Source: Jejuia sp. UBA6058 | GTDB taxonomy: Bacteria; Bacteroidota; Bacteroidia; Flavobacteriales; Flavobacteriaceae | DNA length: 64,000 nt | Reading direction: 5' to 3' | Assembly (NCBI GenBank): GCA_002428965.1 | Contig: DIYI01000009.1 | Location: 364,490 to 428,489, forward strand | Shown: positions 18,308 through 27,097 of the stretch, piece after piece | Layout: the number at the start of each line of letters is the position of its first letter | Position numbering within the stretch: position 1 is the first letter of the stretch | Program-made: the position numbers and the translations under genes | The notes under the pieces: generated by a model | The model's database searches: none | Seen by the model: the letters and a program-made list of their open reading frames with translations, nothing else | What the model was told of the DNA's origin: nothing

Positions 18308-19279
18308 ATGAGCACATACTTAGAAACTACCCACGACGTATACAAAGAAGCAGCTTTAACCCCAGATATTGGTTTATGTTGCACCACAAACCCTATTTGG
18401 GAACTACCAGGATTAAAAATTCCAAAAATTATGCAAGAGATGAATTACGGCTGTGGTTCTACTGTGCATGCCCGAGATTTGACCAATAATCCCAAAATGC
18501 TTTATGTTGGTGTTGGTGGTGGCATGGAGTTATTACAATTCTCTTATTTTAATCGTCAAAAAGGAGGTGTGATTGGTGTTGATGTGGTAGATGAAATGTT
18601 AGAAGCCTCAAGAAAGAATTTTAAAGAAGCTGAAGCTCAAAACGATTGGTTTAAAAGTGAATTCGTAGAGCTCAAAAAAGGAGACGCTTTAAACTTACCT
18701 GTTGAAGACAATACTATTGATGTTGCGGCACAAAATTGCTTATTCAATATTTTTAAAGCAGACGATTTAAAAAAGGCAATTGCAGAAATGTACCGCGTTT
18801 TAAAGCCACATGGACGTTTAGTAATGAGCGACCCAACTTGTGAGCAACCTATGAACGACACCTTGCGTAATGATGAACGTTTAAGAGCTTTATGTTTAAG
18901 TGGCAGTTTACCTATTGCTGAATACGTAAAAGCCTTAACCGATGCAGGTTTTGGAACTATTGAAATAAGAGCGCGTAAACCCTATAGAATTTTAGGCCCA
19001 AAACATTATCCAACCGACGAATTGATTTACATCGAGTCGATAGAAGTAGCAGCAATTAAAGATCCAATGCCCGAAGATGGCCCATGTATTTTTACAGGAA
19101 AGGCAGCGATCTATTATGGAGAAGATGACTATTTTGATGATAAAAAAGGACATGTACTACTTAAAAATCAACCTTTAGCAATTTGTGATAAAACCGCTGG
19201 AGCGTTAGCAAATTTAAATCGGCATGATATTTTCATAAGTGAATCTACCTACCACTATGATGGTGGTGGTTGCTGTTAG
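18308..19279 (+). CDS. arsM: Arsenite S-adenosylmethionine methyltransferase ArsM, arsenosugar type
   Basis: Methylates arsenite using SAM as the feed for ArsS. The 323-residue product has a class I methyltransferase core with the SAM loop LYVGVGGGMELLQ (65-77) and DVVDEML after it. Candidate As-binding thiols are Cys24-Cys25 (GLCCTTNP), Cys49 (NYGCGS), the CLSGSLP Cys and the terminal GGGCC. The GLCC start and Cys-Cys end are typical of the ArsM group found next to arsS rather than of generic ArsM. Adjacent genes in the same direction support the pathway. Confidence 0.92.
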   Translation: MSTYLETTHDVYKEAALTPDIGLCCTTNPIWELPGLKIPKIMQEMNYGCGSTVHARDLTNNPKMLYVGVGGGMELLQFSYFNRQKGGVIGVDVVDEMLEASRKNFKEAEAQNDWFKSEFVELKKGDALNLPVEDNTIDVAAQNCLFNIFKADDLKKAIAEMYRVLKPHGRLVMSDPTCEQPMNDTLRNDERLRALCLSGSLPIAEYVKALTDAGFGTIEIRARKPYRILGPKHYPTDELIYIESIEVAAIKDPMPEDGPCIFTGKAAIYYGEDDYFDDKKGHVLLKNQPLAICDKTAGALANLNRHDIFISESTYHYDGGGCC

Positions 19280-19297
19280 AGAAACGTTATATTGATT

Positions 19298-20170
19298 ATG
19301 AAATCTTGGTGCCTCATTTTATTATTTACCTGTTTGGTTTTTTCCTGCTCGGGAAGTAAAAATGTTATTAATGAAACTAAGACGAGTCAAAAACAAACTA
19401 CTTCTGACACAACAAATACAACCACGAAAGAGGTTATTAAGATGACGGATTCTCTTTATGTCCCAGATTCAAAAGAAGAGATAGAAATTATAAACGAACC
19501 TTTATTTAAGGAAGGACCAAGTTCAAAAATGTTTAATCATAATGAATTTGATAATATTCTTCAAAAGTATGTTTCTGAAAAAGGGAATGTAAATTACAAA
19601 TCACTAAAAACGAATTGGAGTGAGCTTGGCGATTATGTAGCTGAACTTAGTACTAACTTACCTACAGATAATTGGTCCAAAAATCAAAAACTAGCTTATT
19701 GGATAAACGCCTATAACGCTATGACCATTGATTTAATTCTACGCCATTATCCAATAGAAAGCATCAAAGACATTAAAAACCCTTGGAAGCAACTTCATTG
19801 GAAATTAGGCGAAAAATGGTATAGCTTAGATGAAATTGAGCATCAAATTTTACGTAAAATGGATGAACCACGCATTCATTTCGCTATTGTTTGTGCGTCT
19901 TATTCTTGTCCAAAACTACATAACAAAGCATTTACAGCTTCAGATTTAGATACTCAATTAGCAGATGCTACAAAAGAATTTTTAAGTGACACCGAAAGAA
20001 ACTCCGTCTCTGAAAATAGTTTAGAATTATCTAAAATATTCCAATGGTTTAGTAAAGATTTTAAGCAAAATGGTTCTTTAATAGATTTTTTAAATCAATA
20101 TTCTGATATACAAATTTCTAATAAAGCTAAAATCAGTTTTAAAGATTATAACTGGGATTTGAATGAATAA
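19298..20170 (+). CDS. DUF547 lipoprotein in the arsenosugar cluster
   Basis: Exported protein of unknown reaction. The N-terminus KSWCLILLFTCLVFSC has a lipobox, so it is predicted to be a lipoprotein. After a Thr/Lys-rich linker (to about residue 75) comes a DUF547 domain with LAYWINAYNAMTIDLILRHYP and HFAIVCASYSCPKL, the two signature motifs. ATG at 19298 was chosen over a TTG two codons earlier. Its end overlaps the next glycosyltransferase start (ATGAATAA with TGA), so the two are translationally coupled. A paralogue lies at 28026-28739. Confidence 0.88.
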   Translation: MKSWCLILLFTCLVFSCSGSKNVINETKTSQKQTTSDTTNTTTKEVIKMTDSLYVPDSKEEIEIINEPLFKEGPSSKMFNHNEFDNILQKYVSEKGNVNYKSLKTNWSELGDYVAELSTNLPTDNWSKNQKLAYWINAYNAMTIDLILRHYPIESIKDIKNPWKQLHWKLGEKWYSLDEIEHQILRKMDEPRIHFAIVCASYSCPKLHNKAFTASDLDTQLADATKEFLSDTERNSVSENSLELSKIFQWFSKDFKQNGSLIDFLNQYSDIQISNKAKISFKDYNWDLNE

Positions 20171-20870
20171 AATTTCAATTATCATACCCGTTTTAAATGA
20201 AGTAGAAAACATTCACAAGCTGCTCAATTATCTAATTAAAAATTCATCAAGAGAAAATATTACGGATATTATTGTAGTTGATGGTGGAAGTACCGATGGT
20301 ACAAACTATGTGGTTCAAGCTTTTGATACTTCTTTAAATATTCAGCTAGTATCTTCAGCAAAAGGACGTGCTAAACAGATGAATAGTGGTGCTAAATATG
20401 CAAAGGGAGACATTCTTTATTTTTTGCATGCGGACTCTTATCCACCAAAACGTTTTGATGAGCATATAATTAAAGAGGTTCAAAAAAGGAACAACGCAGG
20501 TTGTTTTAGAATGCGATTTGATAGCGGCCATTGGTGGCTGAAATTGTCTAGTTGGTTAACCGCTTTACCATTAAGGGCGAGTCGTGGAGGTGATCAAAGT
20601 CAGTTTATCACAAAAAGACTTTTTAATAAAATTGGAGGTTATGACGAATCTTTTGCTATTTATGAGGATAACGATCTTATTAAAAAATTATATGCGTTAA
20701 ATGAATTTGTAGTCATCCCAAAATGGCTAAAAACCTCAGCAAGATGCTATGAAAAACATGGAATTTGGAAAACGCAATTTCACTTTTGGCGCATTCATCT
20801 TAAAAGTCGTTTGGGAGCTTCACCAAAAGAATTGAAGGCTTACTACATTGAAAACTTGGCTGAAGCTTAG
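20163..20870 (+). CDS. Arsenosugar cluster family 2 glycosyltransferase, TIGR04283 type
   Basis: Glycosyltransferase family 2 protein of 235 residues. IIPVLNEVENI, VVDGGSTDGT and FLHADS form the nucleotide-sugar and metal site (HADS in place of DxD), and GGDQSQFITKRLFNKIGGYDE with YEDNDL is the acceptor side. This subfamily co-occurs with arsS and is predicted to add the aglycone-side sugar or group to the arsenosugar. It is the last gene of the cluster; its stop overlaps tail-to-tail with the phosphatase on the other strand. Confidence 0.87.
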   Translation: MNKISIIIPVLNEVENIHKLLNYLIKNSSRENITDIIVVDGGSTDGTNYVVQAFDTSLNIQLVSSAKGRAKQMNSGAKYAKGDILYFLHADSYPPKRFDEHIIKEVQKRNNAGCFRMRFDSGHWWLKLSSWLTALPLRASRGGDQSQFITKRLFNKIGGYDESFAIYEDNDLIKKLYALNEFVVIPKWLKTSARCYEKHGIWKTQFHFWRIHLKSRLGASPKELKAYYIENLAEA

Positions 20871-21598
20871 TTCTTATTTCTTCCCTTTTCGTCAGGATAT
20901 AAATCTTTCACTACATCACTTTGAAACACCTCTTTAGTATCAATATTTACCGCAGATAGCTTTCCGAAAAAAGCGGCACCTGTATCAATATCCCAGACAT
21001 TTATAGCATTCATAGGTTCATATTCCCCATAATTTATAGTTGGTGTATGACCAATATAAATTTCATCATAATGCTTAAGTCTTTTTGGATATAACTCTGA
21101 ATTTTTCTGAATACGTTTATCCATAGTTAATGCCATTTCCCAAAGCGTTCTATCAAAATAGAGCGTTGTTAAAAATACCTCTTTTTTTACCCCATGCATC
21201 GATGTAAAACCGGCATGCAAAAACAATCGGTTGTTATCATCTATATAATACATCGTTAAATTTTCAAAAAAGCGAAGATGCCGACTTTTATCTTCATCGG
21301 TAAATCCTTCATAGCTCTCCATGGTCTCCTTACCACCGTGCATATACCAGGTTGGGTTTACTTCTCCACTTCGTAACCAATCTTCGGCCCAAACATCATG
21401 GTTGCCTTTAATAAAAGTACATTTAAATTTTTCAGAAAGCTCTATTAAAAACTGAATAACCTGAGCAGATTCACTCCAACCATCAACATAATCTCCCATA
21501 AAAATGAGTCTATCCTCCTCGGTTAATTGTAATGTATTTAATAATTGAATTAAGGCTTTAAGTCCGCCATGAATATCACCAATTGCAAAAGTTCGCAT
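20867..21598 (-). CDS. PPP-family metallophosphoesterase
   Basis: Serine/threonine phosphatase-like or diadenosine-tetraphosphatase-like hydrolase of 243 residues. GDIHG (residues 7-11), GDYVDGW and KGNHD are the three PPP metal motifs, and the later HAGFTS and HTPT supply the remaining His ligands. No signal peptide, so cytoplasmic. Substrate undecided. A perfect -7 box (21616-21623) lies 18 bases upstream. It is convergent with, and overlaps by four bases, the last arsenosugar gene; no functional link is shown. Confidence 0.92.
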   Translation of the reverse strand: MRTFAIGDIHGGLKALIQLLNTLQLTEEDRLIFMGDYVDGWSESAQVIQFLIELSEKFKCTFIKGNHDVWAEDWLRSGEVNPTWYMHGGKETMESYEGFTDEDKSRHLRFFENLTMYYIDDNNRLFLHAGFTSMHGVKKEVFLTTLYFDRTLWEMALTMDKRIQKNSELYPKRLKHYDEIYIGHTPTINYGEYEPMNAINVWDIDTGAAFFGKLSAVNIDTKEVFQSDVVKDLYPDEKGRNKN

Positions 21599-21615
21599 GT
21601 AAAATTTGTTTTTGG

Positions 21616-21623
21616 CAAAACTA
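21616..21623 (-). promoter_or_regulatory. Bacteroidetes -7 box for the PPP phosphatase gene
   Basis: The minus strand reads TAGTTTTG, an exact TAnnTTTG match, with the start codon 18 bases downstream. No -33 TTG at the expected distance. Confidence 0.5.
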
Positions 21624-21684
21624 TTATTTTACTTTAAAATTCTGTTAGGTTTATATTAAATCTTAACGCCTAAATAATCTTTGC

Positions 21685-22794
21685 ATGACATCTATTGATG
21701 TTTTATTGGTAGTACTCCTTTCTCTTGGTGCAATTCAAGGTTTAATTTACGGTATTATCTTATGGCGAACACACAGTCAAAATCGTCTAGCCAATAAATT
21801 TCTTGCTACTATTTTATGCTTTTTCGCATATCGTCTAGTTGTAGAAATTCTAAAGTTCTTTGATATTGGTTTTTACGATTTTTGGTATCACATTTTATTA
21901 GAATATAACTGGATTTATGGGGCACTTATTTTCTTGTTTGTAAAAGCATATGTAACGCCAAATTTCAAACTAGAACTTAAAAAAGATTGGATTCATTTTT
22001 TGCCAGTTATCATAGAGTTTATTTGGAGTAACTTCATTAAAACTCAAAATTTTTATTGGGATGGTACAAAGGAAAGCTTATCATGGCTAGGGTATTATGG
22101 TTACATCGCTTGGATGCATTATCCAACAATGTATGTAGTATCAACATTACTCATTATCTTTTACTGCATAAAAGCAGAACACCTTTTAAAAAATGCTTAT
22201 CAAAAACATGAAATTATACGAGAAAACACCAAATGGATTGCACGCTTAGTCAAAGTATTGAAACTATTTGCCATTTTCATTGTAATAATCGTGATGACTG
22301 ATTTAATATTTTTTGATTATGCCTTTAACCGCTGGTACAATTACCCTCTTTTTATTGGTTTGGCAGCCATAACATATTGGTTAGGGATAGAAGGATTTAA
22401 CAGAAGATATACTTTAGCTTATAAACCATCGGTACAACTTTCAGATAAAGAAAAACAGCAACTAAAATCTTTAGCAAAAAATATTAGTGCTTCTATGCAA
22501 GACGAAAAATTATTTAAAAATCCAGATTTGAATCTCACCAATTTTTCAGAACATTTTGACGTAAAACCTTATTTAATTACCAAATGTTTGAATATCATTT
22601 TTAAAAAGAAATTCAACGATTTTGTAAATGAATATCGCATTGAAGAAGTAAAGCGTTTACTGGAAGAAGGAAACGATCAACAATATACACTTCTGGCTTT
22701 GGCATACGAATCTGGATTCAATTCTAAAGCGTCTTTTAATCGTGCAGTTAAAAAAATTACTGGACAATCTCCAAGTGCATTAAAAACAAACTAA
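21685..22794 (+). CDS. Membrane-anchored AraC-family regulator
   Basis: Predicted membrane-bound transcription factor of 369 residues. The first about 235 residues contain around seven hydrophobic helices (LLVVLLSLGAIQGLIYGIILW is the first). The C-terminal about 105 residues are an AraC/HTH_18 domain: LTNFSEHFDVKPYLITKCLN and LALAYESGFNSKASFNRAVKKITGQSP are the two helix-turn-helix units. No ligand domain is recognisable. Target genes may be the small secreted protein and YceI that follow. The box AATCTTTG (one base off TAnnTTTG) ends one base before the ATG, suggesting a leaderless or nearly leaderless transcript. Confidence 0.92.
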   Translation: MTSIDVLLVVLLSLGAIQGLIYGIILWRTHSQNRLANKFLATILCFFAYRLVVEILKFFDIGFYDFWYHILLEYNWIYGALIFLFVKAYVTPNFKLELKKDWIHFLPVIIEFIWSNFIKTQNFYWDGTKESLSWLGYYGYIAWMHYPTMYVVSTLLIIFYCIKAEHLLKNAYQKHEIIRENTKWIARLVKVLKLFAIFIVIIVMTDLIFFDYAFNRWYNYPLFIGLAAITYWLGIEGFNRRYTLAYKPSVQLSDKEKQQLKSLAKNISASMQDEKLFKNPDLNLTNFSEHFDVKPYLITKCLNIIFKKKFNDFVNEYRIEEVKRLLEEGNDQQYTLLALAYESGFNSKASFNRAVKKITGQSPSALKTN

Positions 22795-22913
22795 ACTAGG
22801 TATCAATTATAAAATTGATACGTTTTGCATGTTGAAAAAAGGTCTCATTTCTCCAATTGAGTCGATTTTCGATAGGTTTCATCGCACCTTTGTTTCATCA
22901 AAACACAAAAACG

Positions 22914-23408
22914 ATGAGAACACTATTTTTATTTGCCTTAGTTACTTTTCAATTAAGTTTTTCACAAACCAAAATTAATTATGGTACGCCCAATGAAAGC
23001 ACCAAACTCCCTGAAAAACTGACATCCTTAAAACGGAAAATTCGTGTAAATCACTTTCCAAAAGTTAATAATCCTGTAAAAATTAAAGACAGATATTATT
23101 GGAAACATGCTACTGGCATCTTCACTGAAGAAACAGATATTACCATTATTGAATACGGTGCATATTTATTCTATAACGGCAAATGGAACTTACGTAAAAC
23201 CTACAATATTAAAGAACTTGATAAAACCTTTAAAACCAAAAACCAAAAGCTTTTGCAAGGGCAGCCCTATGTTTGGAGCAATAACTGGAGAACCGATAGC
23301 CGCCTTTTTGGAGGTTGGGCCATGTGGTATTTTATTGGACAAACTTCAGAAGGTAAACTTATATGTGGTTATGAAACCATTCACACAACTGATAATCTAT
23401 TAAAATAA
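22914..23408 (+). CDS. Secreted protein of unknown function
   Basis: Not recognised. The 164-residue product starts MRTLFLFALVTFQLSFSQ, a signal peptide, and the mature part is basic and Trp/Tyr-rich (YYWKHATG, YVWSNNWRTD, GGWAMWYFIG). An upstream in-frame ATG at 22857 would add 19 residues that destroy the signal peptide, so 22914 was chosen. The yceI-like gene follows after five bases, so they are probably cotranscribed. Confidence 0.75.
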   Translation: MRTLFLFALVTFQLSFSQTKINYGTPNESTKLPEKLTSLKRKIRVNHFPKVNNPVKIKDRYYWKHATGIFTEETDITIIEYGAYLFYNGKWNLRKTYNIKELDKTFKTKNQKLLQGQPYVWSNNWRTDSRLFGGWAMWYFIGQTSEGKLICGYETIHTTDNLLK

Positions 23409-23413
23409 ATACT

Positions 23414-23962
23414 ATGAAAAAGATCGCATTAATTTTACTTATCGCAATAAGCACAATAAGTGCTCAAAAAAGAACAATAGACACAAAAAGCAGTATAATT
23501 AATTGGACTGGAAAAGCGGCCTTTAGTGCTTACAGTCTCACTGGAACACTTAAAACAAAAGAAGGCTATATCAGCGTGAAAAACGATAGCATTACAGAGC
23601 TCTTCATTATCATAGATATGAAAAGTCTGGATCATGAAAACTCGGATTTAAAAAAACATTTGAGAAGCGAAGATTTTTTTGAGGTGAAAAAATATACTAC
23701 TGCTACTTTCAAACTAAAAGCTCCCGTAAAGATTAATGAAAGTGAATTTGTTCTTGACGGCACCATGAATATTAAGGAGAAGACTTTTGAGGAATCCATA
23801 ACTGTGAGCTACGATGAAAAAGAAGCTATTTTAAATTTCAATACTTCTTTGGACAGAACAAAATATGGTGTAACTTTTAATTCGCCTAATTTCTTCAAAA
23901 AGCTAAAACAGAACGCCATTGCCGATGAATTTCAGATTAATGGAAAGGTTGTATTTAAATAA
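23414..23962 (+). CDS. YceI-family periplasmic protein
   Basis: Lipocalin-like YceI protein of 182 residues, expected to bind an isoprenoid or other lipid in the periplasm. A signal peptide ends at TISAQ (about residue 17). The family pattern is visible in INWTGKAAF, the GTLKTKEGYISV strands, DLKKHLRSEDFFEVKKYTTATF and the C-terminal DEFQINGKVVF. It follows the small secreted protein by five bases and ends before a strong hairpin. Confidence 0.9.
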   Translation: MKKIALILLIAISTISAQKRTIDTKSSIINWTGKAAFSAYSLTGTLKTKEGYISVKNDSITELFIIIDMKSLDHENSDLKKHLRSEDFFEVKKYTTATFKLKAPVKINESEFVLDGTMNIKEKTFEESITVSYDEKEAILNFNTSLDRTKYGVTFNSPNFFKKLKQNAIADEFQINGKVVFK

Positions 23963-24010
23963 GAGGTTTAAGTATTCTATAATACATCAAAAAACAATAG
24001 CTTCTAGTTC

Positions 24011-24033
24011 TAATCCTACCGTTGGTAGGATTA
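24011..24033. terminator. Bidirectional terminator hairpin
   Basis: TAATCCTACC and GGTAGGATTA form a perfect 10-base stem around GTT between two convergent genes (YceI family and BamA-like barrel). AT-rich flanks on both sides fit termination in either direction. Confidence 0.7.
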
Positions 24034-24052
24034 ATTAAATTTATGTTCTGGA

Positions 24053-25312
24053 CTAAAAATACTGCCCAATACCAAACACAAATCCTTTAGTAGCATTTTC
24101 TGAAATACCATAGCCATAATCTATTCTAAAAATGGCATTGTATATTTTTTTATGAATGAAGCGCAATCCCAATCCTGGATATATTTTCACATTATCTCTA
24201 CGGCTGAAGTCACCAAAATCGCCTCCGGGGTTTCGCCATGTACCAGCATCAACAAAGGCATTACCTTGCAAGACAAACCAGTCTTTTTCATATAAAGTAT
24301 GGCGATATTCCGTATTTAAGAGAATAACACCTGTACCCCTATCAATAGTATTACCAACACCTCTTATATTTAAATTGTTATCCACAGAAAAAGGCGCAAA
24401 AGGCGTTTCGTCATTTGAAGATAATCCCATTCTTAATCTATTGGCCCAATTTCCTTTATCTCCAACGCGTTTGAAATAGAACAAATCATTCCAACCGATA
24501 AAGAAATCGGGGAGCATGTTATCAGTTGATGTGACATATTGTAAATTAAGAACGCTTCTAAATCCATCAATATACTGGTAATCGTAATTCAAATTATTAT
24601 GCTCATAAATTCCTTTTGCTAACCATTTGTGCACCACCAATTCTGGTCTATTATTTATATTTTCACCGATAAACTTATAATCTTCAGTAAAATAGTTAAT
24701 ACCCAACTCCATCCTATTATGAAAATTGAAACGGTATAACCCTAAAACTTCATAACTTTTATTATTGTACTTGTACTGTGCGGTCTCATTCTCAAAAAAC
24801 ACAGGCTCCTGGGTAGTAAGATCCTGATAATTTGCCGCCAAACCCCAATGGCGTGAAAACAAAAAAGGCGCTCTAAAATTAATGGCGTGCGAATCGAACA
24901 CATCTTTTTGATAAAAACCGCCGAAGATGATATTTTGCCCAAGCGTATTAAATTCATAAAGCCCAATACGGTAAGCAAATTCATCATTATCAGTAGTGAA
25001 AAAATTTACTGATGGTATTAGGGTAAAATTCTCTTCAATATTATAAAATACATTATACTCGTTATCCTTAGAATGAAATACTTGAAAATAGGCATGAGAC
25101 ACTGAAGGCAAGCGCTTAATCAGTTTGATATCTTCTTGAATTTTTAATGAATCTAAAGGCTGCCCAGGTTTTACAGCCGAAATTTTTATAATGAAAGACG
25201 ATTTGAGTTTTTCGTTACCCTGAACTTTTAAATCTGCAACTACAGGTTCTTGCGCATTTGCTCGAACAAAAACACTTAGCAAACCAATAAGCAGAAATAG
25301 GTACTTCATCAT
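24053..25312 (-). CDS. BamA/TamA-family outer-membrane protein with a single POTRA-like domain
   Basis: Outer-membrane beta-barrel of 419 residues. A signal peptide ends at RANAQ (about residue 21). Residues about 25-95 resemble one POTRA unit (VADLKVQGNEKLKSSFI, DIKLIKRLPSVSHAYF). The rest is a barrel with the BamA-type pattern VDNNLNIRGVGN, FVLQGNAFVDAGTW, PGLGLRFIHK and the terminal Phe in GIGQYF. It is shorter than BamA, so it is an accessory Omp85 member rather than the essential assembly factor. It starts with ATGATG overlapping the stop of the upstream lipoprotein gene. Confidence 0.85.
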   Translation of the reverse strand: MMKYLFLLIGLLSVFVRANAQEPVVADLKVQGNEKLKSSFIIKISAVKPGQPLDSLKIQEDIKLIKRLPSVSHAYFQVFHSKDNEYNVFYNIEENFTLIPSVNFFTTDNDEFAYRIGLYEFNTLGQNIIFGGFYQKDVFDSHAINFRAPFLFSRHWGLAANYQDLTTQEPVFFENETAQYKYNNKSYEVLGLYRFNFHNRMELGINYFTEDYKFIGENINNRPELVVHKWLAKGIYEHNNLNYDYQYIDGFRSVLNLQYVTSTDNMLPDFFIGWNDLFYFKRVGDKGNWANRLRMGLSSNDETPFAPFSVDNNLNIRGVGNTIDRGTGVILLNTEYRHTLYEKDWFVLQGNAFVDAGTWRNPGGDFGDFSRRDNVKIYPGLGLRFIHKKIYNAIFRIDYGYGISENATKGFVFGIGQYF

Positions 25313-26046
25313 TCAACCACAAAGGATGACATTATAACTTCGTTTACCCAATTATCTAAACTTACATCCATAACGGTGAACACATAAGTTTCACCTTTTA
25401 CCAAATCTGGCGGTGTACCTTGGGTAATATTCAAAACTACATTATTTAATTTATAATATTGAAAATTATTTTCGTTGGTATAGGTTCCAGAAATGAGACT
25501 TAAATCTTCGGTTGATAACACCTGAAAGAAAATAGCATTTTCCTCGGCTGAATTCACATCCCAAGTAAATTTAGGCATTAAAGATTCTTCTTGATTTATG
25601 TTGAAGGTATCCAAACTCCAAACTGTAGGTCTTGTTGTAACTTTAGAACGAATTGGGGTTGAGATTTCTATTTGATTATTTTTTTCAAAGAGTACAACAA
25701 ACCATTTACAATCTGAATGTACTTTAAAGACTCGAAGTGCACCTTGAAAAAAAGGATCAGAGTTCTCAGGAATTAATTGGTACTTTGAGAAATCTTTTGC
25801 ATCATCGTCAAAAGACTGATATAGTTTAAAATTAGAGGCGCCTTCCTCTGGATAGAAATAAACATTTACAGTTTCTGGTATTACATTGTCACTCGCAGCA
25901 CAAGCAATAACTTCGTTTTCTACAAATGTTTTATTAGCTATAAAATTAGAAAGAACAATTTCGTTATCGAAAAGTATCTCTGGGTTATCATCATTAACAC
26001 AAGATGTAAACACGAAGAAAAGCAAGATGTAGAGCAGTTTTTTCAA
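25309..26046 (-). CDS. Lipoprotein of unknown function, TTG start
   Basis: Not recognised. The 245-residue product begins KKLLYILLFFVFTSC, a lipoprotein signal. The mature part has an acidic start (VNDDNPEILFDNE) and two beta-rich halves with repeated VYFYPEEG/VNEVIMSSFVVE-like strands. The start codon is TTG, placed directly after the in-frame TAA of the GH113 gene, and no ATG is near. Its stop overlaps the BamA-like start (ATGATGA). Gene order GH113-lipoprotein-barrel suggests one envelope complex. Confidence 0.78.
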   Translation of the reverse strand: MKKLLYILLFFVFTSCVNDDNPEILFDNEIVLSNFIANKTFVENEVIACAASDNVIPETVNVYFYPEEGASNFKLYQSFDDDAKDFSKYQLIPENSDPFFQGALRVFKVHSDCKWFVVLFEKNNQIEISTPIRSKVTTRPTVWSLDTFNINQEESLMPKFTWDVNSAEENAIFFQVLSTEDLSLISGTYTNENNFQYYKLNNVVLNITQGTPPDLVKGETYVFTVMDVSLDNWVNEVIMSSFVVE

Positions 26047-27051
26047 TTAGTTCGTTTTATAATATTGTTTTATAATTTCTTCAGCAGGTTTATTTTGTGG
26101 TGTAAACCTTGAGTTTTCCTCGCCGCCACTATTTTCATGATTTATAAACCATTTCCAAACAAATCCTCCCGCAAACCAATCTTCTTTCCAAAAGGTCTCA
26201 AACAATGCTTTTGTTGTATTGGTTTGTGCTTCCAAGTTAACTTGATTCATACTTCTATCACTCTTCCAAGGTTCTTTACCCGCATAGTCTACACTTCTAT
26301 ACCCAAACTCGGTAAACAAAATAGGTTTATCATGTTTTAACGATAGCCCTTCAATTGTATTTTTATGAGTATTCAACCCTTGCATGCATTCTTCAAAAGT
26401 TGGAGTTTTGCTCTCACTTACAGGAAAATATGCATCAACCCCTATAAAATCTAATTCATTCCAAAAAGGCGTTCGTTTAAACTCATCCCAATTAGCCGCG
26501 TACGTTAACTTTCCTTTATAAATAGCTTTTATTTTTTTAATTAAATCATGCCAAAAGGTTGGTCTATTTGCGATAAAACGCTCTAATTCGGTACCAATAC
26601 AAAGTATGTCGACATTAAGTTGCTCCCCTAACAGCGCATAGTCTAAAATAAATTTGGAATAAGAGGTTTCTAATTGTTTCCAATCTTCTTCATTGTCCAT
26701 TTCAATAAAGCCTGTAAACTCACCACGCCACACCCAAATTTGTGGTTTTAGCATAATTTTGATGTCCTTCTTTCGAAGTTCACCAATATACTGTTTAGCT
26801 CCATCTGAAGTTTCACCGAACCACTGGCGTTGCGTATTATAAATAACTTCGGGATGTTTTAAATTACGAATAAACCCAAACGGCATAACAGCAGCGTAGT
26901 TTGCATTTACATTAACAACAGGGTTTACGTGTACATCGGTAACTTTTGTATTTGCCGACACAAAACTTACACCATTAATTTTGGGAATTTGCCCAGTACA
27001 AGATTGCAATCCAATTAGTAGAACTAAAAAAAGGAGTTTAAAAAATTTCAT
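26047..27051 (-). CDS. GH113-like glycoside hydrolase lipoprotein
   Basis: Predicted beta-mannanase-like TIM-barrel hydrolase, 334 residues, with a lipobox (LIGLQSC, Cys about 18), so surface- or periplasm-anchored. Family marks are NANYAAVMPFGFIR, MLKPQIWVWRGEFTG, the acid/base Glu in CIGTELERF and the nucleophile Glu in LFTEFGYRSVDYAG, then FVWKWF near the end. No SusC/SusD pair is present, so this is not a classical polysaccharide locus. The stop TAA is followed at once, in the same frame, by the TTG of the next gene. Confidence 0.85.
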   Translation of the reverse strand: MKFFKLLFLVLLIGLQSCTGQIPKINGVSFVSANTKVTDVHVNPVVNVNANYAAVMPFGFIRNLKHPEVIYNTQRQWFGETSDGAKQYIGELRKKDIKIMLKPQIWVWRGEFTGFIEMDNEEDWKQLETSYSKFILDYALLGEQLNVDILCIGTELERFIANRPTFWHDLIKKIKAIYKGKLTYAANWDEFKRTPFWNELDFIGVDAYFPVSESKTPTFEECMQGLNTHKNTIEGLSLKHDKPILFTEFGYRSVDYAGKEPWKSDRSMNQVNLEAQTNTTKALFETFWKEDWFAGGFVWKWFINHENSGGEENSRFTPQNKPAEEIIKQYYKTN

Positions 27052-27097
27052 TGATGAATCTTTAAACTCCTAATGTACTATTATATTTTTTTCAATT

